Positions 1 to 7,002 of a stretch of 64,000 bases of DNA are shown here, one piece after another. Numbering within the stretch: position 1 is the first letter of the stretch; every line of letters begins with the position of its first letter. Made by a program: the position numbers and the translations under genes. The notes beneath the pieces were generated by a model. The model had not been told where the DNA came from. It saw only the letters and a program-made list of their open reading frames with translations, and made no database searches. Source of the DNA: REEB95 sp050729835 (lineage in GTDB: Bacteria > Pseudomonadota > Alphaproteobacteria > ATCC43930 > CGMCC-115725); NCBI GenBank assembly GCA_050729835.1, contig JBOHLS010000003.1:1-64000 (forward strand), read 5' to 3'.

Positions 1-41
1 GCGACCCGCTCGCGCAAATCAAGCGAATAGGCTTTTGGCAT
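1..41 (-). CDS. IS630-family transposase, N-terminal fragment (runs off left edge)
   Basis: Read on the minus strand, an ATG at 41-39 opens MPKAYSLDLRERV, the usual N-terminus of IS630-family (Tc1/mariner-like) transposases. The helix-turn-helix and DDE domains would lie outside the window. A very strong ribosome binding site (AGGAGGAGGTG on the minus strand, about 48-58) sits just upstream, so the start is well supported. Only 13 codons are visible, so the family call rests on this short motif and on the TA-flanked element end described next. Whether the copy is intact cannot be seen. Confidence 0.75.
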   Translation of the reverse strand, partial: MPKAYSLDLRERV

Positions 42-124
42 CGCAAATCACCTCCTCCTGGAAGTGAATCACAAACCCACCTTCTTAGGAATCCCCGCCG
101 ATTCAAGCTGACTGTCCGACGCTC
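1..124 (-). mobile_element. IS630-family element, 5' end
   Basis: On the minus strand the element appears to begin at about 124 with GAGCGTCGGACAG, directly after a TA dinucleotide at 125-126. IS630/Tc1 elements insert at TA and duplicate it. The homology of the interrupted SRAP gene stops at this point, which fixes the boundary independently. The other end is outside the window, so the terminal inverted repeat cannot be confirmed. Confidence 0.65.
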
Positions 125-126
125 TA

Positions 127-382
127 GTGCGCTGCTCACGATGGCGTAGGGCTGCTTGCGTGTTCCGCCTGTCGGCTGCCACTCGTCGAACGCATCGGCC
201 GGAATGATGCAGCGTCGTTTCTTGAACGCCTCACGGAAGGCTGGCGCAATCGCCTCGATGCCTTCGACCGTTACGAACCCTCATACGAGCGTTGCGGATT
301 CGCAGCGGTCGAGCCGCTCTCGCAGCAACGACGCGATTTTACGCTGCGGCGTATCAAAAATCCCCTCCACCTGAACAGCCAT
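127..382 (-). pseudogene. Chimeric remnant: unknown (perhaps PLD-like) N-terminus joined to an SRAP (YedK/HMCES-like) fragment
   Basis: On the minus strand, an ATG at 382 after a GGGGGA ribosome binding site opens a frame beginning MAVQVEGIFDTPQRK. An in-frame TGA lies at about 279-277. The same frame then continues with AFREAFKKRRC, IIPADAFDEW and TGGTRKQPYAIV, which match the SOS-response-associated peptidase family (DNA-protein crosslink sensor at abasic sites). The catalytic N-terminal Cys region of SRAP is missing, and the C-terminal part is cut off by the IS630 element. The first 45 codons do not belong to SRAP; the phrase GFVTVEGIEAI suggests a phospholipase-D-like protein, with low certainty. 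The whole is best read as an internal deletion that fused two genes, followed by an IS insertion. Confidence 0.65.
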
Positions 383-407
383 AATTTCCCCCAAAGCTAG
401 GGCCAAG

Positions 408-472
408 ACCCAATTGGGTGATTGCTAATTCAGGCGGTTAGTGATTCGCTCGAATCACGGTTCAGTGATTCG
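408..472. repeat. Palindrome and GTGATTCG repeats upstream of the IS5-like fragment
   Basis: A perfect 12-base palindrome (ACCCAATTGGGT) lies at 408-419. GTGATTCG occurs at 441-448, inverted as CGAATCAC at 451-458, and again directly at 465-472. The GTGATTCG set lies just before the IS5-type transposase start and is probably the terminal inverted-repeat region of that element. The palindrome could be an operator for the minus-strand remnant that starts at 382. Both roles are inferences. Confidence 0.4.
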
Positions 473-480
473 GGGGAACC

Positions 481-713
481 ATGATCGCGGGTTATTTCTG
501 GCTGAACGACCGGCAGTGGGAGAAGGTTGGTCCGTTGTTGCCGCCCTATGTGCGCGGCAAGCGACGTGTCGATGACCGGCGGGTCATCAGCGGCATCATT
601 CAGGTCGTCTTCTCCGGGTGCCGGTGGTCCGCCGCGCCGCTGGAATATGGACCGCGCAATACGCTCTACAACCGGTTCGTGCGCTGGGCCCTTCGCGGCA
701 TCTGGGCGGCGAA
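481..713 (+). pseudogene. IS5-family transposase, truncated N-terminal fragment
   Basis: An ATG at 481 preceded by CGGGGGA opens a frame with FWLNDRQWEKVGPLLPP, RVDDRRVISGI and YNRFVRWALRGIW. These are the conserved features of the DUF4096 N-terminal domain found in IS5-group transposases. Similarity stops at about residue 77, before any DDE catalytic residue, and the frame then runs into the tRNA-Ser gene and stops at 769-771. This is a 5' piece of an element truncated next to the tRNA, not an active transposase. Confidence 0.8.
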
Positions 714-731
714 CGTCGGCAAACGGGCGAG

Positions 732-823
<92 letters not shown>

Positions 824-954
824 GACAGGGCGCGGAGCCTAACGCAGCCGCCCAGCCCGCCGCAATCCCACAAACTTGTTACATCGGTTCAGGGAAAACC
901 GCACCCGCATCGGCGTTGACGTGATGGGTCGCTTTCGATCGAAGAGGAATAGAG

Positions 955-1200
955 ATGGGCGTTTTCCTGCGCTCGGCTTTACTTGTAGCCGCCATGCTGT
1001 CGCTCGCGGCATGCGGTGAATCACCTGGTTGCCGCGCCGTCACCGGAGCGGGCATTGGTGCCGCCGGCGGCGCGGCGGTGGGCGCGCTGGCCGGCAGTCC
1101 GGCGCTCGGGGCTGCGGCTGGCGGCTTGGCCGGTGGCGCGACTGGCGCCTTCACCTCGCCGAACGAGGTTTCGGCCGGTCCGTCGCTGGTTTGCAACTGA
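955..1200 (+). CDS. Small glycine-zipper lipoprotein
   Basis: This 81-residue protein has a lipoprotein signal peptide: a basic/hydrophobic start and the lipobox LSLAAC with the lipidated Cys at residue 20. After a short linker, residues 30-66 form a run of GxxxG/GxxxA repeats (GAGIGAAGGAAVGALAG and similar), as in glycine-zipper outer-membrane lipoproteins that insert into or associate with membranes. A GAGGAA ribosome binding site precedes the ATG. It is monocistronic between tRNA-Ser and the rplU promoter. The exact role is unknown. Confidence 0.7.
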   Translation: MGVFLRSALLVAAMLSLAACGESPGCRAVTGAGIGAAGGAAVGALAGSPALGAAAGGLAGGATGAFTSPNEVSAGPSLVCN

Positions 1201-1264
1201 CGCCGGGAGCCTTTAACCCCGCTCAAAAGCTGGCCAAAATCCCCCGGAACCCGGCGTAAAACCG

Positions 1265-1292
1265 TTGACAGAAGCCGCTTCCCGGCTATATT
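1265..1292 (+). promoter_or_regulatory. Sigma-70-type promoter for rplU-rpmA
   Basis: A perfect TTGACA at 1265-1270 is followed, after a 16-base spacer, by TATATT at 1287-1292. Transcription would begin near 1299, about 45 bases before the rplU start, so the mRNA leader contains the hairpin at 1301-1323. Confidence 0.75.
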
Positions 1293-1300
1293 TCGCGCCA

Positions 1301-1323
1301 ACGGACGGGCTGGTCCCGTCCGT
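1301..1323 (+). promoter_or_regulatory. Hairpin in the rplU mRNA leader
   Basis: ACGGACGGG (1301-1309) and CCCGTCCGT (1315-1323) form a perfect 9-bp stem with a 5-base loop, followed by TCTCTATTT. It lies between the predicted transcription start and the ribosome binding site. It could be an L21 autoregulatory site, an attenuator or simply a 5' stabilising stem; the sequence does not distinguish these. Confidence 0.55.
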
Positions 1324-1344
1324 TCTCTATTTCCAGGGCGCGCC

Positions 1345-1662
1345 ATGTACGCTGTCATCCGCACCGGCGGCAAGCAATACCGAGTCGCCAAAGACGACGT
1401 GATCTTCGTCGAGAAGCTCGCCGGCGATCCCGGTTCGAGCGTGACGCTCGACGAGGTTCTCATGCTCGGCGGCGAGGGCCAGAAGCCGAAGGCCGGCGTG
1501 CCGCTGATCGCGGGCGCATCGGTCACCGCCCAGGTGCTCGAGCAGAAGCTCGACGACAAGGTGCTGGTGTTCAAGAAGCGGCGCCGCCACAACTATCGCC
1601 GCAAGAACGGCCATCGCCAGGCGATGACGGTCTTGCGCATCACCGGCATTCGGGCCGACTAG
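1345..1662 (+). CDS. rplU: 50S ribosomal protein L21
   Basis: This 105-residue protein has the canonical bL21 start MYAVIRTGGKQY and the basic KKRRRHNYRRKNGHRQ segment that contacts 23S rRNA, close to the usual 103-residue length. It is a large-subunit assembly protein. It is first in a two-gene operon with rpmA, 10 bases downstream, and is driven by the promoter at 1265-1292. Confidence 0.97.
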   Translation: MYAVIRTGGKQYRVAKDDVIFVEKLAGDPGSSVTLDEVLMLGGEGQKPKAGVPLIAGASVTAQVLEQKLDDKVLVFKKRRRHNYRRKNGHRQAMTVLRITGIRAD

Positions 1663-1672
1663 GAGAGCACTC

Positions 1673-1945
1673 ATGGCGCACAAGAAAGCCGGCGGCTCGT
1701 CGCGCAACGGGCGCGATTCCAGAGGCCGCCGCCTCGGATTGAAGCGGGCCGGCGGCGAGATCGTCGTGCCGGGCAACATCCTCGTCCGCCAGCGCGGCAC
1801 CAAGTTCCACGCCGGCCGCAACGTCGGCCTGGGCCGCGACCACACCTTGTTCGCGCTGATCGAAGGCGCCGTGTGCTTCCACACCACGCACGGCGGCCGG
1901 ACCTTCGTTTCGGTCGAACCGGCCCCGGCGGAGGCCGCGGAGTAG
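1673..1945 (+). CDS. rpmA: 50S ribosomal protein L27
   Basis: This 90-residue protein begins MAHKKAGGSSRNGRDS, the flexible bL27 tail that reaches the peptidyl-transferase centre, followed by the basic beta-barrel (KRAGGEIVVPGNILVRQRG). There is no Firmicutes-type cleavable N-terminal extension. An AGGAG ribosome binding site precedes the ATG. The gene ends at the strong terminator at 1986-2015, so rplU-rpmA form a closed unit. Confidence 0.97.
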   Translation: MAHKKAGGSSRNGRDSRGRRLGLKRAGGEIVVPGNILVRQRGTKFHAGRNVGLGRDHTLFALIEGAVCFHTTHGGRTFVSVEPAPAEAAE

Positions 1946-1985
1946 GCCCTTCACCCTGACCAGCGCTGCGCGCTAGATTGATTGC

Positions 1986-2015
1986 AAAGGGGGAATGGCC
2001 GCATTCCCCCTTTTT
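1986..2015 (+). terminator. Intrinsic terminator after rpmA
   Basis: AAAGGGGGAATG (1986-1997) and CATTCCCCCTTT (2002-2013) form a perfect 12-bp stem with loop GCCG, ending in five T residues at 2011-2015. It separates rplU-rpmA from obgE, whose start is only 29 bases further on. Confidence 0.9.
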
Positions 2016-2043
2016 CGTTCGGGGGGCCGGCGGCCGATAGCCG

Positions 2044-3078
2044 ATGAAATTCCTTGATCAGGCCAAGATCTATCTCAAGAGTGGCGACGGCGGCGCCGGC
2101 GCGGTGAGTTTTCGTCGCGAGAAATTCGTCGAGTTCGGCGGCCCCGACGGCGGCAACGGCGGCCGCGGCGGCGATATCGTCGTCGAGAGCGTCGCCAACC
2201 TCAACACACTGATCGACTATCGCTACCAGCAGCACTTCAAGGCGGCGAGCGGCCATCATGGCATGGGCGCCAACCGCTCGGGCGCCGACGGCAAGTCGCT
2301 GGTGCTGCGGGTGCCAGCCGGCACGCAAATCCTCGACGATGCCAACGAGGACGTGCTGCTCGACCTCAAGCAGGTGGGCGAGCGCCATGTGCTACTCAAG
2401 GGCGGCGACGGCGGCTTCGGCAACACCCATTACAAGAGCGCGACCAATCGTGCGCCGCGCAAAGCCGGCAAGGGCTGGCCCGGCGAGGAGCGCTGGGTGT
2501 GGCTGCACCTCAAACTGATCGCCGACGCCGGCCTGGTCGGCTTGCCCAATGCCGGCAAGTCGACGTTACTCGCCGCCGTGTCGCACGCCAGGCCCAAGAT
2601 CGCCGATTATCCCTTCACCACGCTCAAGCCGCAGCTCGGCGTGGTGCGCGTACACGACGAGGAGTTCGTGCTCGCCGACCTGCCCGGCCTGATTGAGGGT
2701 GCCAGCGAAGGCACCGGCCTGGGCCACCGTTTCCTCGGCCATGTCGAGCGCTGCGCCGCCATCCTGCATCTGATCGACGCGACGCTCGACGACGTCGTGG
2801 GCGCCTGGCGCACCATCCACGCCGAGCTCGAAGCCTACGGCCACGGTCTGGCCGACAAGACCGAACTGATCGCGCTCAACAAGGCGGATGCCGTTCCGAC
2901 GGCGGAGATGGAGAAGAAGCGCAAGGCGCTCAAGCGCGCCAGCCGGCGCGAGCCGCTGGTCATGTCGGCCGCGACCGGACGCGAGGTGGACAAGGTCATG
3001 GCGGCGGTCGCCGCCGTGGTCCGCACGGCGCGGCAGGAGGCGGTCCGAACGGCGGCCGAGACGGCGGAGGCCGGATGA
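2044..3078 (+). CDS. obgE: Obg-family GTPase
   Basis: ObgE/CgtA is an essential GTPase linked to late 50S assembly and the stringent response. The 344 residues show the glycine-rich Obg fold (1-158, with GDGGAG and GGPDGGNGGRGG) and then a G domain: G1 GLPNAGKST at 166-174, switch I YPFTT at 189-193, G3 DLPG at 212-215, G4 NKAD at 279-282 and G5 SAATG at 308-312. There is no long C-terminal extension, as in the short alphaproteobacterial type. Its stop overlaps the proB start (ATGA), so translation is probably coupled. Confidence 0.96.
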   Translation: MKFLDQAKIYLKSGDGGAGAVSFRREKFVEFGGPDGGNGGRGGDIVVESVANLNTLIDYRYQQHFKAASGHHGMGANRSGADGKSLVLRVPAGTQILDDANEDVLLDLKQVGERHVLLKGGDGGFGNTHYKSATNRAPRKAGKGWPGEERWVWLHLKLIADAGLVGLPNAGKSTLLAAVSHARPKIADYPFTTLKPQLGVVRVHDEEFVLADLPGLIEGASEGTGLGHRFLGHVERCAAILHLIDATLDDVVGAWRTIHAELEAYGHGLADKTELIALNKADAVPTAEMEKKRKALKRASRREPLVMSAATGREVDKVMAAVAAVVRTARQEAVRTAAETAEAG

Positions 3079-4190
3079 AGCAGGCTCTCGCCACCTCGAA
3101 GCGCCTGATCGTCAAGATCGGCTCGGCCCTACTGGCCGACGACACGACCGGCGAGCCCCGGCGCGCCTGGCTCGAGGCGCTGCTGGCGGACATCGCGGCG
3201 TTGCGCCGGCAGGGAACGTCGGTGTTGATCGTCACCTCCGGCGCGGTCGCCATCGGCCGCCGTCATCTCGGTCTGGCGGCCGGCCCCTTGCGGCTTGAGG
3301 AAAAACAAGCCGCTGCCGCTGCCGGCCAGGCTCACCTCGCTTACGTCTATCAGGAGGCCGCCGCCCGGCACGACATCGTCGTGGCTCAGATCCTGCTCAC
3401 CCCCGAGGACACCGAGGAGCGGCGGCGCCATCTCAACGCGCGCGCCACCATCGAGCAGCTGCTGGCGCTCGAAGCCCTGCCGGTAATCAACGAGAATGAC
3501 ACCGTGGCGACGGCCGAGCTGCGCTTCGGCGACAACGACCGGCTGGCGGCGCGCGTCGCGCAGATGATCAGCGCCGACACGCTCGTCCTGCTGTCCGATA
3601 TCGATGGCCTCTATACCGCCGATCCGCGCCGCGACAAGTCCGCCAAGCACGTTCCGGAATGCCGCGAGATCACGCCCGAGATCGAGGCGATGGCCGGCAA
3701 GGCACCGCCAGGCTCGTCGTCGGGCGGCATGGTGACCAAGCTTGCCGCGGCGCGCATCTGCCTCGCCGCCGGTTGCCGCATGGCGATCGCCAAGGGCGAG
3801 ACGCTCCACGCGCTGGCCGCGCTCGACAAGGGCGCGCGCGCGACCTGGTTTCTTCCGGCGGCCGAGCCGCTGACCGCACGCAAGCGCTGGATCGCCGGCG
3901 CGGTCAATCCCGTCGGCGTCCTGGTGATCGACGACGGTGCGGCGCGCGCCTTGAAGCGCGGCACCAGCCTGCTGCCGGCGGGCGTGACGCGGGTCGAGGG
4001 CGAGTTCCAGCGCGGTGACGCCGTGATCGTGCGCGCCAAGGACGGGCACGAGCTGGCGCGCGGGTTGTCGGCATATTCGAGCGCCGACGCGCGCGCCATA
4101 GCCGGGCACAAAAGCGGTGAAATCGAGGCCATCCTCGGCTACCGTGGCCGCGACGAGATGATCCACCGCGACGATCTGGTGGTGACATGA
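3075..4190 (+). CDS. proB: Glutamate 5-kinase
   Basis: ProB catalyses the first step of proline synthesis, ATP-dependent phosphorylation of glutamate. The amino-acid-kinase domain begins KRLIVKIGSALL (8-19) and includes VTSGAVAIGRRHLG, INENDTVAT and the SGGMVTKLAAA substrate/nucleotide region. A C-terminal PUA domain (about 280-365) makes up the standard 370-residue bacterial form. The start overlaps the obgE stop by 4 bases and the stop overlaps the proA start by 4 bases. Feedback inhibition by proline is typical of the family and not visible here. Confidence 0.96.
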   Translation: MKQALATSKRLIVKIGSALLADDTTGEPRRAWLEALLADIAALRRQGTSVLIVTSGAVAIGRRHLGLAAGPLRLEEKQAAAAAGQAHLAYVYQEAAARHDIVVAQILLTPEDTEERRRHLNARATIEQLLALEALPVINENDTVATAELRFGDNDRLAARVAQMISADTLVLLSDIDGLYTADPRRDKSAKHVPECREITPEIEAMAGKAPPGSSSGGMVTKLAAARICLAAGCRMAIAKGETLHALAALDKGARATWFLPAAEPLTARKRWIAGAVNPVGVLVIDDGAARALKRGTSLLPAGVTRVEGEFQRGDAVIVRAKDGHELARGLSAYSSADARAIAGHKSGEIEAILGYRGRDEMIHRDDLVVT

Positions 4191-5479
4191 CGGCGCTCGA
4201 AGCCGCCGGCGAACGGGCGGGCGAAAAACTCCGCGACACGATGCAGGGTCTTGGCCGGGCGGCGCGCGAAGCCGCCGCGGTCCTTGCCCGCGCCACGGCT
4301 ATTCAACGTACCGGCGCTCTCAACCGTGCGGCAGACGCGATTCGTGCCGCGCGCGACGCCATCGCCGAAGCCAATCGGCGCGACCTGCAAGCTGCGCGCG
4401 ACAAGTCGCTTTCGCCGGCGATGACCGACCGGCTGATGCTCGACGATCAGCGCATCACGGCGATGGCGAACGGCGTGGCCGAGGTCGCGTCCCTGCCCGA
4501 CCCGGTCGGCACCGTACTGGCCGCGTGGACGCGGCCCAACGGCTTGCGCATCGAGCGCGTGCGCGTGCCGTTGGGCGTGATCGGCATCATCTATGAATCA
4601 CGGCCCAACGTGACCGCCGACGCCGGCGGGTTGTGCATCCGCTCGGGTAACGCCGTGATCCTGCGCGGCGGCTCGGAAAGCTTCCACTCGTCGCGCGCGA
4701 TCGTCGCCGCGATCGAGACCGGGCTCGAGCGCGCCGGCCTGCCGCGCGCCGCCGTGCAGCTCGTTCCGACCACTGACCGCGCCGCCGTTGGCCACATGCT
4801 GGCGATGAACGAACTGATCGACGTCATCGTGCCGCGCGGCGGCCGCTCGCTGATCGAGCGGGTGCAGACCGAGAGCCGCCTGCCGGTGATCGCGCATCTC
4901 GAAGGCGTCTGCCACGTCTATCTCGACCGTGCGGCCGATCCGGCGAAGGCGCGCAAGATCGTGCTCAACGCCAAGATGCGGCGCACCGGAGTCTGTGGCG
5001 CTGCCGAGACGTTGCTGGTGGATCGCACCGTCGCCGGCGCGTTGTTGCCGCCGATCCTCGCCGACCTGCACCAGGCTGGCTGCGAGATTCGCGGCGACGA
5101 AGCAGTGCGCAAACTCGACCGCGACGCCAAGACCGCGACCGAGCAGGACTGGTACGCCGAATATCTCGACGCCATCCTGGCGGTGAAGGTGGTCGACGGA
5201 CTCGACACCGCGATCCGCCACGTCAATCACTACGGCTCGCATCACACCGACGCGATCGTGACCGAGGAGAAGGCGGCGGCTGAAAAATTCCTGAACGAGG
5301 TCGACAGCGCGATCGTGCTGGTCAACACCTCGACCCAGTTCGCCGACGGCGGCGAGTTCGGCATGGGCGCCGAGATCGGCATCTCGACCGGCCGGCTGCC
5401 GCCGCGCGGGCCGGTCGGCGCCGAGCAACTGACCAGCTTCAAATACGTCGTGCGCGGCGACGGCCAGGTGCGGCCCTGA
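4187..5479 (+). CDS. proA: Gamma-glutamyl phosphate reductase
   Basis: ProA reduces glutamyl-5-phosphate with NADPH to glutamate semialdehyde, using the unstable product of ProB; the genes overlap by ATGA. The 430 residues show the aldehyde-dehydrogenase fold with VPLGVIGIIYESRPNV, the catalytic Cys270 in RRTGVCGAAE, and the C-terminal GGEFGMGAEIGISTGRLPPRGP motif typical of ProA. Length is normal. nadD follows 26 bases downstream on the same strand. Confidence 0.97.
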   Translation: MTALEAAGERAGEKLRDTMQGLGRAAREAAAVLARATAIQRTGALNRAADAIRAARDAIAEANRRDLQAARDKSLSPAMTDRLMLDDQRITAMANGVAEVASLPDPVGTVLAAWTRPNGLRIERVRVPLGVIGIIYESRPNVTADAGGLCIRSGNAVILRGGSESFHSSRAIVAAIETGLERAGLPRAAVQLVPTTDRAAVGHMLAMNELIDVIVPRGGRSLIERVQTESRLPVIAHLEGVCHVYLDRAADPAKARKIVLNAKMRRTGVCGAAETLLVDRTVAGALLPPILADLHQAGCEIRGDEAVRKLDRDAKTATEQDWYAEYLDAILAVKVVDGLDTAIRHVNHYGSHHTDAIVTEEKAAAEKFLNEVDSAIVLVNTSTQFADGGEFGMGAEIGISTGRLPPRGPVGAEQLTSFKYVVRGDGQVRP

Positions 5480-5505
5480 ACCTCGCCGCTCTCGGCATCG
5501 GTCAT

Positions 5506-6096
5506 GTGCCGCCGCGGCGCGTCGGACTGCTCGGCGGTTCGTTCAACCCCGCCCATGCCGGCCACGTCAATCTGAGTCTTGAGGCGCTGCGGCGGCTCGG
5601 GCTTGACGAGGTGTGGTGGCTGGTGGCACCGCAGAACCCGCTCAAGCCGTCTCGGAGCATGACGCCGCCGGAAAAGCGGCTGGCGGCGGCGCGCCAGCGC
5701 GTTCGCCATCCGCGTATCCGGGTGCTCGACCTGGAAAGCCGGCTCGGCACGGTTTTCACGATCGACACGCTGCGGGCCTTGAAGCGGCACTTCCCGCGGA
5801 CCAGATTCGTCTGGCTGATGGGCGCAGACAACCTGTCGCAAATCCGTCATTGGCGCGGCTGGCGCGCGATTTTCATGTCGCAGCCCATTGCGGTCTTCGC
5901 CCGGCCTACGTATTGTCGAAGCGCTTTGGCCGCGCTGCCCGCCCATCGCTTTGCCCGCCACCGTTTACCCGCCGCTGCGGCGCGGCGGCTCCCTGGCGCC
6001 AAGCCGCCGGCCTGGATTTTCCTGGGATCGATGCTCGACCCGCACTCCGCCACCCAAATCCGCCGCCACATCCGAGGTGATCGCCATACCGCGTAG
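5506..6096 (+). CDS. nadD: Nicotinate-nucleotide adenylyltransferase
   Basis: NadD adenylates nicotinate mononucleotide in NAD synthesis. The frame starts at a GTG (5506), placing GLLGGSFNPAHAGH near the N-terminus; the nucleotidyltransferase signature His17-x-x-His20 is intact. The C-terminal SATQIRRHI corresponds to the ISSTxIR motif. At 196 residues it has normal length. An ATG at 5504 lies in another frame and is not the start. The end overlaps the probable rsfS start by about 20 bases. The obgE-proA-nadD-rsfS order is typical of alphaproteobacteria. Confidence 0.92.
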   Translation: MPPRRVGLLGGSFNPAHAGHVNLSLEALRRLGLDEVWWLVAPQNPLKPSRSMTPPEKRLAAARQRVRHPRIRVLDLESRLGTVFTIDTLRALKRHFPRTRFVWLMGADNLSQIRHWRGWRAIFMSQPIAVFARPTYCRSALAALPAHRFARHRLPAAAARRLPGAKPPAWIFLGSMLDPHSATQIRRHIRGDRHTA

Positions 6097-6481
6097 CAAA
6101 CCCTTGAAGGCCAAGAAGCGGCGCAGCGCCGCCCGCCACGACGCCTTGTTGCGCCTGATCGAACAGACCCTGGACGACGGCCAAGCCGAAGAGATCGCCG
6201 TCATCGACCTCGAAAACAAATCCACCCTCGCCGACTACATGGTCATCGCCAGCGGGCGCTCGCAGCGCCAGACCGTGGCATTGGCCGAGCGGCTGCTCGA
6301 CGTGCTGCGTGCCGCCGGCTATCGGCGCCTTTCGGTCGAAGGCCTGCAACACGGCGAATGGGTTCTGGTCGACGCCGGCGACGTCATCGTCCACCTCTTC
6401 CGGCCGGAGCAGCGCGCTCATTACAATCTTGAGAAGATGTGGGGCGAGGCCTTCGCGGCGTTGGACGAATCGATCGCCTGA
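6077..6481 (+). CDS. rsfS: Ribosomal silencing factor RsfS
   Basis: RsfS binds L14 and blocks subunit joining when nutrients are scarce. The core (DUF143) is clear: LADYMVIASGRSQRQTVALA, GLQHGEWVLVDAGDVIVHLF and the terminal YNLEKMWG. The frame is open far upstream, so the start must be chosen. A GTG at 6077 gives 134 residues and overlaps nadD; a TTG at 6104 is the other option. A more upstream ATG (5888) would add about 60 residues that have no place in the family. Confidence 0.9.
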   Translation: MIAIPRSKPLKAKKRRSAARHDALLRLIEQTLDDGQAEEIAVIDLENKSTLADYMVIASGRSQRQTVALAERLLDVLRAAGYRRLSVEGLQHGEWVLVDAGDVIVHLFRPEQRAHYNLEKMWGEAFAALDESIA

Positions 6482-6496
6482 GCGCGGCCGCGCGTC

Positions 6497-6955
6497 ATGC
6501 GCATCACCATCACCGCGATCGGCAAGCTCAAGTCCGGGCCGCACCGCGATCTCGCCGCGCATTACGCCGGCCGGTTGCATTGGCCCGTCGTCATCCGCGA
6601 AGTCGAGGAGCGTCGCAAGCTGCCGCCGGCCGAGCTCAAGGCGCGCGAAGCCGCGCTCTTGCTCGACGCCATTCCAAAGGGCGCCATGATCGTCGCGTTG
6701 GACGAACGCGGCACGGCGCTGTCGAGCGCCGACTTTGTCAAGCGGCTATCGCGCTGGCGGGATACGGGCGTTGCTGATCTCGCTTTTGTGATCGGCGGCG
6801 CCAACGGCCTTGATGAATCTATTCGGCGGCAAGCCGCCTTCGTGCTCTCGCTCGGGCCCGCCACCTGGCCGCATTTCCTGGTCCGAGGCATGTTGCTGGA
6901 GCAACTCTACCGTGCGGAAACCTTGATCGCGGGCCACCCTTACCACCGCGAGTAG
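6497..6955 (+). CDS. rlmH: 23S rRNA (pseudouridine1915-N3)-methyltransferase
   Basis: RlmH methylates pseudouridine 1915 in helix 69 of 23S rRNA. The 152-residue protein matches the small SPOUT-class family: MRITITAIGKLKSGP start, ALDERGTALSS, FVIGGANGLDE (SAM-binding knot) and the terminal GHPYHRE. It lies 15 bases after rsfS, the standard rsfS-rlmH pairing, and probably shares its mRNA. Confidence 0.95.
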   Translation: MRITITAIGKLKSGPHRDLAAHYAGRLHWPVVIREVEERRKLPPAELKAREAALLLDAIPKGAMIVALDERGTALSSADFVKRLSRWRDTGVADLAFVIGGANGLDESIRRQAAFVLSLGPATWPHFLVRGMLLEQLYRAETLIAGHPYHRE

Positions 6956-7002
6956 GCGCCCCGACCCTACCGCTCGTGACGCCGTTCCTCTATATATCGG
7001 GC

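Noticed and set aside
156..374. A 72-codon plus-strand frame opposite the SRAP remnant
   Set aside because: The minus strand reads a recognisable SRAP motif; the plus-strand frame has no family features.
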